A DNA stretch of 5,378 nucleotides from Caulobacteraceae bacterium. Its GTDB lineage: Bacteria > Pseudomonadota > Alphaproteobacteria > Caulobacterales > Caulobacteraceae. Location of the stretch: positions 1 through 5,378 of the forward strand of contig CANJYY010000215.1 in the NCBI GenBank assembly GCA_947479185.1, written 5' to 3'. Shown here in pieces: positions 1 to 5,378 of the stretch. The notes under the pieces are model-generated. The model saw nothing but the letters and a program-made list of their open reading frames with translations. It searched no databases and was not told the origin of the DNA. The position numbers were made by a program, and so were the translations under genes. Position 1 is the stretch's first letter. Each line of letters opens with the position of its first letter.

Positions 1-2813
1 CCCACGACCACCCCGAACAGGGCGATGATCCCGGTCCCCATCATGATGATCGAGATGTAGTCGAAGGTGTGCAGCAGGTTGACCTGCACCCCCAGGAACA
101 CCCCGACGGTCGAGATGACCACGGCCGACAGCGTCACCAGCACGCCATAGAAGCTGTTGAACTGCCACAGCAGGATCACGCCCATCATGAAGATGGTGGC
201 CAGGCCCGCGACCATGAAGAACACGCCGGCCTTCTGGGCTTCCTCGTCGGCGCCGCGGAACTTCCAGCGCACGGAGGACGCGATCGGCGCCTTCTCCAGC
301 CACGGCCGGAGTTGCTCGATCTTCTGGTTGGCGGCCACGCCGTCGACGGTGTTGGCCTTGATGATCACCAGCCTCTGGCCGTCGCGCCGCTGGATCGAGG
401 TGACCTGCTGGGCCGGGGTCTGGCGGACGAAATAGCTCGCCGGAATCGGGCCCTGGGCGGTGGTGATCTTCAGACGGTCGAAGGCCGACATGTTGCGGGC
501 GCTCGGCGGGAAGCGGACGCGGATGTCCAGTTCGTCCTCGGCGTCATCGGGGCGGAAGCGGCCGACGAGGATGCCGTTGGTCACGAACTGGATGGCCTGG
601 CCGACCTGCAGCACGTCGACGCCGTAGCGGCCGGCCGCGATGCGGTCGATGGTCAGGTTCCACTCGATGCCGGGCGAGGCGCGGGTGTCCTCCTGCTCGA
701 TCAGCTGCGGATCGGTGGCCAGGTGCGCCTTGATCATGTCGGCGGCCTGGTTGAGCGTCGCCGGATCGGAGCCGCGCAGCTCGACCTGGATGTCCTTGCC
801 CTGCGGCGGACCGCCCTGCGGCAGCTGGACCTCGGTCAGGACGCCGGGCACGTCGGCGACGCGCTTGCGGATGTCCTCGACGATCTGCTGGCCGCGGATG
901 TCGAGCTCATGCCGCGCTTCGAAGTTGACGAACTGGATGCGCAGCCGGCCGATGGTGTCGTTGGGCGGGCCGCCGAAGCCGAAGCTGTTGAAGCCGCCGG
1001 CCGAGGCATAGATCGACTCCATGCCCTTGAGGCCGGTCAGCCGCGCCTCGACCTGCTGCACCAGGGCGTTGGCCGCCTCGGTCGACAGGTTGCCGCGCGC
1101 CTTCACATAGACCGTCGCCCATTCGGGGTCCTGATCGAGGAAGAACTCGGTGCGGTGCGGCGTCTTGGAGAACCAGACGAAGATCGAGATGATCACCGCC
1201 ATCGCCACCAGGGTCACGCGGCCGGGATGGTGGCCGGACGACCAGAGGATCCGGGCGTACCAGCCCATGAACCCGTCCATCTGGCGCGGGTCGCCGTGCT
1301 CGGACTTGTGGATCTGGGCCAGATGCTCCTCGTCGATCCCGGTCTTGCGACCAAAGATCGAGCCCAGCGCGGGGGTGAAGATCAGGGCCACGAAGATCGA
1401 CGCGCCGAGCACCATGAACAGGGTGATCGGCAGGTAGCTCATGAACTTCCCGGCGATCGAGTTCCAGAACATGAACGGGATGAAGGCGCACAGCGTGGTC
1501 AGGGTGCCGTTGACCACCGGCCAGAACATCCGCTTGCCGGCGGCCGCGAAGGCCTCGGCCTTGGCCATGCCTTCGGCCTGCTTTCGATCCGCGTATTCGA
1601 CAATGACGATGCCCCCGTCGACGAGGATGCCGACGGCCAGGATCAGGCCGAACATGACCATCTGGTTCAGGGTGATGCCGAACGCCTGCAGCAGCAGGAA
1701 GGCGATCATGAAGCACAGCGGGATGGCCAGGCCGACCATGATCCCCTGACGCAGCCCCAGGCTGGCGATGATGATCACCATGACCAGCAGGGTCGCCGTG
1801 ATCAGGCCGGATTCCAGCACCACCAGGCCGCGGTTGATGAACTCGCTTTCGTCGTAGGTGAAGTCGACCTTGACCGTCGGCGGCCAGCGCCCGGACTCCT
1901 CGGCCACGACCTTGCGGACGTCGGCCACGGTGTCGAGCACGTTGGCGCCGGAGCGCTTGACCACATCGATGGCGAAGGCGGGCTGGCCGTTGAACCGCGT
2001 GATCCGCGTCGGCTCCTTGAAGGTGCGCCGCACCTCGCCGATGTCGCCCACGGTGATAAGCCGGTCGCCGTTCTTCTTGATCGGCAGGGCCAGGATGTCC
2101 TCGGGCTTCTCGATGACGCCCGGCACCTTGACGGCGAACTTGCCGCCGGCGGTCTGCAGGTTGCCGGCCGGGACCAGCTGGTTGTTACGGCCGATGACCG
2201 CTGCCAGTTCGCCGGCCGTGACGTTGGCCGCCTCCATCCGCACCGGGTCGATGGTGACCTCGAGCAGCTCCTCGCGGCCGCCGCCGAGGTCGGTGCGCAG
2301 CACGCCCTCGAGGCTTTCGATGCGGTCCTGCAGCTCGCGGGCCGTCTGGTACAGCGTCCGTTCGGGCGCGGCGCCCGACAGCATGATGCCGAGCACCGGA
2401 TCGTCGTTGACGTTGTTTTCCTGGATGATCGGTTCTTCGGCGTCGGGCGGGAATCGGCCGCGCGCCAGGTCGACCTTGGCCCGCACGTCCTGCAGGACCT
2501 TGTCCTTGTCGAAGTTGACCTCGAATTCCAGCACCACCGTCGCGGCGTTCTGCTGCGCGACCGCGTTCATCTCCTTCAGGCCCTCGAGGGACTGAAGTTC
2601 GCGCTCGAGCGGACGCACCAGCAGCCGCTCCGAGTCCTCGGGGCTGACGCCGGGATAGGGCACGGTGATGGCGATGAACGGCACGGGAATGTTCGGGTTC
2701 GATTCCCGCGGCAGTCCCATGTAGGCGAACAGGCCAAACAACGACGCAATCGCGGCGATGCCGAGCACGACCTTGCGCCGCTTGATGGCGCCGTCGATCA
2801 GGGCTGCGATCAT
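1..2813 (-). CDS. RND-family efflux transporter, inner-membrane permease subunit (partial, C-terminus off the left edge)
   Basis: This is the proton-driven inner-membrane pump of a tripartite RND exporter (AcrB/ACR_tran superfamily). My reverse-strand translation gives 937 complete codons with no stop; full-length relatives are about 1,030-1,050 residues, so roughly 100 are missing. The N-terminus is typical: a short basic cytoplasmic segment (KRRK at 11-14), TM1 at about 14-32, then GLPRESNPNI leading into the first porter domain (about 35-330). TM2 is at about 333-351, TM3 358-377, TM4 384-405, TM5-6 about 430-483 and TM7 532-551. The second porter domain spans about 555-855 and has a Gly-rich stretch, GGFNSFGFGG. 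TM8 is at about 863-883, TM9 890-908, and TM10 starts near 920. TM4 reads ILVDGGIVIVEYADR, so D399 is present but the neighbouring classical Asp is Gly400. The start is supported by AGGAGA 8 nt upstream. The gene follows the adaptor by 27 bp, so the two are probably co-transcribed. It looks like HAE-type (drug or organic solute) export rather than heavy-metal export, but the substrate is unknown. Confidence 0.95.
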   Translation of the reverse strand, partial: MIAALIDGAIKRRKVVLGIAAIASLFGLFAYMGLPRESNPNIPVPFIAITVPYPGVSPEDSERLLVRPLERELQSLEGLKEMNAVAQQNAATVVLEFEVNFDKDKVLQDVRAKVDLARGRFPPDAEEPIIQENNVNDDPVLGIMLSGAAPERTLYQTARELQDRIESLEGVLRTDLGGGREELLEVTIDPVRMEAANVTAGELAAVIGRNNQLVPAGNLQTAGGKFAVKVPGVIEKPEDILALPIKKNGDRLITVGDIGEVRRTFKEPTRITRFNGQPAFAIDVVKRSGANVLDTVADVRKVVAEESGRWPPTVKVDFTYDESEFINRGLVVLESGLITATLLVMVIIIASLGLRQGIMVGLAIPLCFMIAFLLLQAFGITLNQMVMFGLILAVGILVDGGIVIVEYADRKQAEGMAKAEAFAAAGKRMFWPVVNGTLTTLCAFIPFMFWNSIAGKFMSYLPITLFMVLGASIFVALIFTPALGSIFGRKTGIDEEHLAQIHKSEHGDPRQMDGFMGWYARILWSSGHHPGRVTLVAMAVIISIFVWFSKTPHRTEFFLDQDPEWATVYVKARGNLSTEAANALVQQVEARLTGLKGMESIYASAGGFNSFGFGGPPNDTIGRLRIQFVNFEARHELDIRGQQIVEDIRKRVADVPGVLTEVQLPQGGPPQGKDIQVELRGSDPATLNQAADMIKAHLATDPQLIEQEDTRASPGIEWNLTIDRIAAGRYGVDVLQVGQAIQFVTNGILVGRFRPDDAEDELDIRVRFPPSARNMSAFDRLKITTAQGPIPASYFVRQTPAQQVTSIQRRDGQRLVIIKANTVDGVAANQKIEQLRPWLEKAPIASSVRWKFRGADEEAQKAGVFFMVAGLATIFMMGVILLWQFNSFYGVLVTLSAVVISTVGVFLGVQVNLLHTFDYISIIMMGTGIIALFGVVV

Positions 2814-2821
2814 TCTGGACT

Positions 2822-2827
2822 TCTCCT
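2822..2827 (-). promoter_or_regulatory. Ribosome binding site of the RND permease
   Basis: The minus strand reads AGGAGA here, 8 nt before the ATG at 2813-2811. This near-ideal Shine-Dalgarno sequence fixes the permease start. It lies inside the 27-bp gap after the adaptor stop codon (TAG, 2843-2841), which fits an operon translated from one transcript. Confidence 0.85.
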
Positions 2828-2840
2828 GGGCCCGGCGCGC

Positions 2841-3917
2841 CTAGCGCGCGGACACGCGAACTTTCTGGCCTTCAGACACGTAGGACTGACCGACGATGAT
2901 CACCTGGGCCGGACCGCGCAGACCGGTCACCCAGATGCCCTCGGGCGTCTCGTCCTGCACCTGCACCGGGGCGAAGCCGACGCGGCCGTCCCCGCGGATG
3001 TAGCGGATGCCCTGGCGACCGGCGGCGTCGAGCACCAGCGTCGCCGCGGGGACCAGCAGGGCGGGCCCCGATCCGACCGACACCTTGACGTCGGCCGACA
3101 GGCCGGAGCGGGCGCGGCCGCCCGGATTGCGCGCCTCGATCTCGACCCGGTAGGTGCGGGTGGCCGGGTCGGCGCTGCGGCCGATCGACCGCACGCGGCC
3201 GCTGAGCACTTCGCCCGACACCAGGGTGGCCGTCGCCGGGACGCCGACCCGCAGGCCGCCGACCTCGGCTTCGGACACGTCGACGATGATCACCAGCGGA
3301 TCGAGCTGGATCATGGTGCCGCAGGCGCCGCCGGGGGCGAGGAACGAGCCGACCTCGGCCTCGCGGCTGTCGAACACGCCGGCGAACGGCGCGCGGATGT
3401 TGACCTGCTCCAGCGCCACCTCGGCCTGGCGCACGCCGGCGGTGGCCGCGTCGAGGTTGGCCTGGTCCTGCAGGACCTGGGTCTGTGAGCGGTAGCCCTG
3501 GGCGGCGAGGCGCTCGGAGGCCTCACGCTGCAGCTGGCGCGACTTCAGGGCCGCACGGGCCTGGTCGACGGTCGCCTGGCGCGCATCGACGTTCAGCCGG
3601 CAGAGAATCGCGCCCCTGGGCACGAAACCGCCTTCGCGCGCGGGTGTCGCCACGACCGGGCCGGCGGTCTCGGACCGGACGACGACCGTCCTGTTGGCGT
3701 CGGTGCGGCCGCGCACGGAGACCAGCGTCGGGCGCATGACTTCCTGGACCAGCGCCGCCTTGACCAGCGGATCCTCGGTCTTGCCGTGGGCCGCGGCGAC
3801 CTGGGTCTCCGTTTTCGGCTTTGGCGCCAGGCCACGCACGATGGTGCCGACGACGAAGAAGGCCACGACGACGGCGAGAATCCCGCCGGCGATGAGGTAG
3901 GAGCGTTTGATCTGCAT
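2841..3917 (-). CDS. RND efflux periplasmic adaptor subunit (membrane fusion protein)
   Basis: A 358-residue adaptor of the AcrA/HlyD-like membrane-fusion family (COG0845 type), which bridges the RND permease and an outer-membrane channel. The N-terminal helix (about 6-28, SYLIAGGILAVVVAFFVVG) is a membrane anchor or uncleaved signal; there is no lipobox Cys. The first half-lipoyl motif is at about 74-110 (RSETAGPVVA ... GGFVPRGAILCRL). A short Ala/Gln-rich coiled-coil hairpin follows at about 111-171, then the second half-lipoyl at about 172-207 (NIRAPFAGVFDS ... LDPLVI). The beta-barrel is at about 208-285 and the membrane-proximal domain runs to the C-terminus (GQSYVSEGQKVRVSAR). The frame stays open upstream to an ATG at 4019, but I chose the ATG at 3917. 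The extra 34 residues look unlike a signal sequence, would cover the intergenic control region, and push the hydrophobic helix away from the N-terminus. GGGA lies 6 nt before the chosen start. It is the first gene of the pump operon. C106 and C199, one in each lipoyl half, are notable. Confidence 0.94.
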   Translation of the reverse strand: MQIKRSYLIAGGILAVVVAFFVVGTIVRGLAPKPKTETQVAAAHGKTEDPLVKAALVQEVMRPTLVSVRGRTDANRTVVVRSETAGPVVATPAREGGFVPRGAILCRLNVDARQATVDQARAALKSRQLQREASERLAAQGYRSQTQVLQDQANLDAATAGVRQAEVALEQVNIRAPFAGVFDSREAEVGSFLAPGGACGTMIQLDPLVIIVDVSEAEVGGLRVGVPATATLVSGEVLSGRVRSIGRSADPATRTYRVEIEARNPGGRARSGLSADVKVSVGSGPALLVPAATLVLDAAGRQGIRYIRGDGRVGFAPVQVQDETPEGIWVTGLRGPAQVIIVGQSYVSEGQKVRVSAR

Positions 3918-3923
3918 CTCTTG

Positions 3924-3927
3924 TCCC
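3924..3927 (-). promoter_or_regulatory. Candidate ribosome binding site deciding the adaptor start
   Basis: The minus strand reads GGGA, then six bases (CAAGAG), then the ATG at 3917-3915. It is a modest Shine-Dalgarno match, but its spacing supports the internal ATG over the upstream in-frame ATG at 4019. Confidence 0.5.
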
Positions 3928-3985
3928 GGGCGCAACCCGACGGACCGGGGCGCGTGCTGCGCGCCCTCAATCAGCCCCCGGGAGC

Positions 3986-4000
3986 AATCTAAACAGTGTT
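3986..4000 (-). promoter_or_regulatory. Candidate -10 element with adjoining 9-bp palindrome for the efflux operon
   Basis: On the minus strand TAGATT (3991-3986) matches four of six positions of the TATAAT -10 consensus. It would start a transcript about 60 nt upstream of the adaptor ATG. Directly upstream, AACAGTGTT (plus strand, 3992-4000) is a perfect odd palindrome, AACA-N-TGTT, placed where a repressor would block the promoter. I find no good -35 at 16-18 bp. TTGCAA at 4014-4019 is 22 bp away, which is too far for a normal spacer. The match is weak and could be chance, although this AT-richer patch stands out in its GC-rich surroundings. Confidence 0.22.
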
Positions 4001-4041
4001 CGGTATCTCTGCATTGCAACGGTCTCGCAAATGAAATTCCT

Positions 4042-4056
4042 GAAACGTTCCGTTTC
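4042..4056. promoter_or_regulatory. Perfect inverted repeat GAAACG-TTC-CGTTTC, candidate operator
   Basis: Two perfect 6-base arms separated by 3 bases lie in the divergent intergenic region, 41 bp before the kynU ATG and 124 bp before the adaptor ATG. Dyads of this size are typical of dimeric regulators such as TetR-, MarR- or Lrp-family proteins, but I cannot assign one and none is encoded in the window. The left arm also belongs to a near direct repeat, TGAAATTCC (4032-4040) followed by TGAAACGTTCC (4041-4051). A hairpin of 6 bp with a 3-base loop and no T-tract is a poor terminator, so an operator is the better reading. Confidence 0.4.
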
Positions 4057-4062
4057 CCGCAC

Positions 4063-4091
4063 TGGTCAGCCTCGCGGGTGCGGCCGATAAG
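4063..4091 (+). promoter_or_regulatory. Weak candidate kynU promoter giving a leaderless transcript
   Basis: TGGTCA (4063-4068) matches four of six bases of TTGACA. After an exact 17-bp spacer, GATAAG (4086-4091) matches four of six bases of TATAAT. With standard spacing the +1 would be 4098, the A of the kynU ATG. No Shine-Dalgarno-like purine tract precedes that ATG, which fits a leaderless message. Both hexamers are individually weak, so this is an inference from spacing and position. Confidence 0.28.
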
Positions 4092-4097
4092 TCACGC

Positions 4098-5318
4098 ATG
4101 AAACTATCCCCTGATCCCGCCGCCCTCGACGCCGCCGATCCGCTGGCGCGCTTCCGCGAGGCCTTCGCCCTGCCGACGGGGCTGATCTATTTGGCCGGCA
4201 ACTCGCTGGGGCCGCTGCCGCTGGCCTCGGCCGAGCGGGTGAGCCGCATGGTCGCGACGGAATGGGGCGAAAGCCTCGTGCGCGGCTGGAACACCCATGA
4301 CTGGTTCGGCGCGCCCGCCCGGGTCGGCGGCAAGATCGCCGGCCTGATCGGCGCGGATCCCGACGAGGTGCTGGTCGCCGATTCGACCTCGGCCAATCTC
4401 TACAAGCTGGCCGTGGCGGCCTTGCAGGCGCGGCCGGACCGCAAGGTCGTGCTCAGCGCGCCAGGCGACTTCCCGACCGACCTCTACATGCTCGAGGGGG
4501 CGATCCGCACCCTCGGCGACGGGCGCCGGCTCGAGCTGGCCGAGGGCGAGGCGCTGGAGGCGGCGATCACGAACGACGTCGCCCTGCTGGTGCTCTGCCA
4601 GACCCACTATCGCAGCGGCGCCGTGCGCGACATGGCCGCCCTGACGGCCAGGGCCCAGGCGGCGGGCGCCCTGGTGCTCTGGGACCTCAGCCACAGCACC
4701 GGCGTGCTGGCGGTCGACCTGAACGGCTGCAACGCCGATCTGGCCGTCGGCTGCGGCTACAAATACCTCAACGGCGGGCCCGGCGCCCCGGGCTTCCTGT
4801 TCGTCGCCCGGCGGCATCAGGGGGCGCTGGTCTCGCCGCTGTCCGGCTGGTTCGGTCACGCCCGGCCGTTCGCCTTCGAGGACGGCTATGACCCGGCGGC
4901 CGGCGTCGCGCGATTCGCCTGCGGCACCCCGCCGATGCTCAGTCTCGCGGCGCTGGAGGGCGGTGTCGATCTGGCGCTGGAGGCGGGGGCCGGCGCCGTC
5001 GCGGCCAAGGCCCGGGCCCTCGGCGCGCTGTTCATCGACCGCGTCGGCGATGCGCTGACGCTGGAATGCCCGGCCGACGGCGCGCGGCGGGGCGGGCACG
5101 TGGCCTTCCACCATCCCGACGCCTACGCCATCGTCCAGTGCCTGATCAGCAAGGGCGTGATCGGCGACTACCGCGAGCCCGGGACGATGCGCTTTGGCCT
5201 GTCGCCGTTGCCGCTGTCGTTCAGCGACGTGGCCCGCGCCGCCGATCTGCTGGTGGAAGTGGTGCGCACGCGGGCCTATGACGATCCGTCCTTCCGCCAA
5301 CGCTCCAAAGTCACCTGA
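4098..5318 (+). CDS. kynU: Kynureninase (EC 3.7.1.3)
   Basis: This PLP-dependent fold-type I enzyme of the cytoplasm hydrolyses L-kynurenine to anthranilate and alanine, or 3-hydroxykynurenine to 3-hydroxyanthranilate, in tryptophan catabolism. The 406 residues match bacterial kynureninases (about 400-416). Recognisable motifs in order are: YLAGNSLGPLP (31-41); ADSTSANLYKL (94-104), whose S96/T97 region should bind the PLP phosphate; DFPTDLY (124-130); LWDLSHSTG (194-202) with D196 and H199; GCGYKYLNGGPGAPGF (218-233) with Y221 and the Schiff-base lysine K222; SGWFGH (249-254) with W251; and GTPPMLSLAALEGG (276-289). The C-terminal region has the usual VIGDYREPGTMRFGLSPL. By eye, K222, Y221, D196 and W251 sit a constant five residues before the characterised Pseudomonas fluorescens positions as I remember them, so all key residues appear intact. 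The start gives a normal N-terminus but has no clear RBS. The gene is divergent from the efflux operon and is followed after 8 bp by gloA. No kynA, kynB or hydroxyanthranilate genes are in the window. Confidence 0.96.
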   Translation: MKLSPDPAALDAADPLARFREAFALPTGLIYLAGNSLGPLPLASAERVSRMVATEWGESLVRGWNTHDWFGAPARVGGKIAGLIGADPDEVLVADSTSANLYKLAVAALQARPDRKVVLSAPGDFPTDLYMLEGAIRTLGDGRRLELAEGEALEAAITNDVALLVLCQTHYRSGAVRDMAALTARAQAAGALVLWDLSHSTGVLAVDLNGCNADLAVGCGYKYLNGGPGAPGFLFVARRHQGALVSPLSGWFGHARPFAFEDGYDPAAGVARFACGTPPMLSLAALEGGVDLALEAGAGAVAAKARALGALFIDRVGDALTLECPADGARRGGHVAFHHPDAYAIVQCLISKGVIGDYREPGTMRFGLSPLPLSFSDVARAADLLVEVVRTRAYDDPSFRQRSKVT

Positions 5319-5320
5319 GG
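5317..5320 (+). promoter_or_regulatory. Ribosome binding site of the downstream glyoxalase gene, overlapping the kynU stop
   Basis: GAGG overlaps the TGA stop of kynU (5316-5318) and sits 6 nt before the ATG at 5327. It supports that start and suggests translation of kynU and the next gene from one transcript. Confidence 0.6.
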
Positions 5321-5326
5321 CCCCCG

Positions 5327-5378
5327 ATGCGCTATCTCCACACCATGGTCCGGGTCCGCGACCTCGACGCCGCGCTCG
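5327..5378 (+). CDS. gloA: Probable glyoxalase I (lactoylglutathione lyase), N-terminal fragment cut by the right edge
   Basis: Only 17 codons are visible: MRYLHTMVRVRDLDAAL. This closely resembles the N-terminus of glyoxalase I of the VOC superfamily (E. coli GloA begins MRLLHTMLRVGDLQRSIDF). It includes His5, which in the E. coli enzyme is a metal ligand. The enzyme isomerises the methylglyoxal-glutathione hemithioacetal to S-lactoylglutathione in the cytoplasm. GAGG lies 6 nt upstream, and the gap after kynU is 8 bp, so the genes are probably co-transcribed. Another VOC-family dioxygenase or resistance protein cannot be excluded from such a short fragment, but the YLHTMxRVxDLD pattern favours GloA. 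Confidence 0.78.
   Translation, partial: MRYLHTMVRVRDLDAAL

Noticed and set aside
907..1716. A 269-codon minus-strand frame inside the permease gene
   Set aside because: It is a shifted frame within the real permease reading frame, low in complexity and dominated by Arg, Pro, Gly and His. The true frame continues unbroken through this region, so there is no frameshift to explain.
69..3488. A 1,139-codon open frame on the plus strand across the pump genes
   Set aside because: It is antisense to the clearly recognisable RND permease and adaptor. Its product is rich in Asp, His, Arg, Gly and Ala with no recognisable domain, as expected for the complement of a GC-biased coding frame.
3955..3985. 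GC-rich stretch with CCCCCGGGAG near the adaptor leader, considered as a structured leader or riboswitch
   Set aside because: I can see only a short self-complementary CCCGGG core and no extended paired structure or recognisable aptamer motif.
3918..4019. A 34-residue N-terminal extension of the adaptor starting at an ATG at 4019
   Set aside because: The extension has no signal-like character, would displace the membrane anchor from the N-terminus and would occupy the promoter/operator region. The ATG at 3917 has a better upstream purine motif and gives a family-typical protein.
4042..4056. The inverted repeat as a rho-independent terminator
   Set aside because: The stem is only 6 bp and not GC-rich, no T-run follows on either strand, and it lies between divergent genes where no transcript needs to end.
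3907..4101. A 64-codon plus-strand ORF across the divergent intergenic region
   Set aside because: It has no RBS and no recognisable sequence, and it overlaps the adaptor start and the kynU start codon. It is best read as a chance open frame.
4104..5300. A 398-codon open frame on the minus strand opposite kynU
   Set aside because: It mirrors kynU almost end to end. Its composition is Arg/Gly/Ala/Gln/His-rich and motif-free, whereas the plus strand carries every kynureninase motif.

Overview
The window is GC-rich DNA, roughly 65-70% G+C by eye, with strong third-position GC bias and long antisense reading frames. It looks like a high-GC alphaproteobacterium. A Caulobacterales-type genome (Caulobacter/Phenylobacterium-like) is my best guess from protein style and possible leaderless expression, but no taxonomic marker is present. 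I see no mobile element, RNA gene, CRISPR array or large repeat.

Layout: the left 73% (positions 1-3917) is a two-gene minus-strand operon for a tripartite RND efflux pump. The periplasmic adaptor (2841-3917) is first. After a 27-bp gap comes the inner-membrane RND permease, which starts at 2813 and runs off the left edge, with 937 complete codons visible. No outer-membrane channel gene is in view. A 180-bp divergent intergenic region (3918-4097) separates this operon from plus-strand genes. It holds a perfect 6-3-6 inverted repeat (4042-4056), a 9-bp palindrome beside a -10-like element facing the pump, and a weak promoter-like pair whose predicted +1 falls on the A of the next start codon. 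To the right are kynureninase (kynU, 4098-5318) and, eight bases after its stop, the start of a probable glyoxalase I gene (gloA, from 5327), cut by the right edge.

How the genes work together: the adaptor and permease should form one proton-driven export system across both membranes. KynU cleaves kynurenine or 3-hydroxykynurenine, yielding (3-hydroxy)anthranilate and alanine, and GloA would detoxify methylglyoxal as its glutathione adduct. No other kynurenine-pathway gene and no transcription regulator lies in the window, so a functional link between pump and KynU rests only on their shared control region.

The most interesting observations are: the RND permease replaces the second Asp of the classical TM4 Asp-Asp proton-relay pair with Gly (VDGG) and apparently also lacks the TM10 Lys; the adaptor has a Cys in each half of its lipoyl domain; and kynU may be leaderless with an operator-like palindrome centred near -49. 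I found no convincing undescribed multi-gene system.
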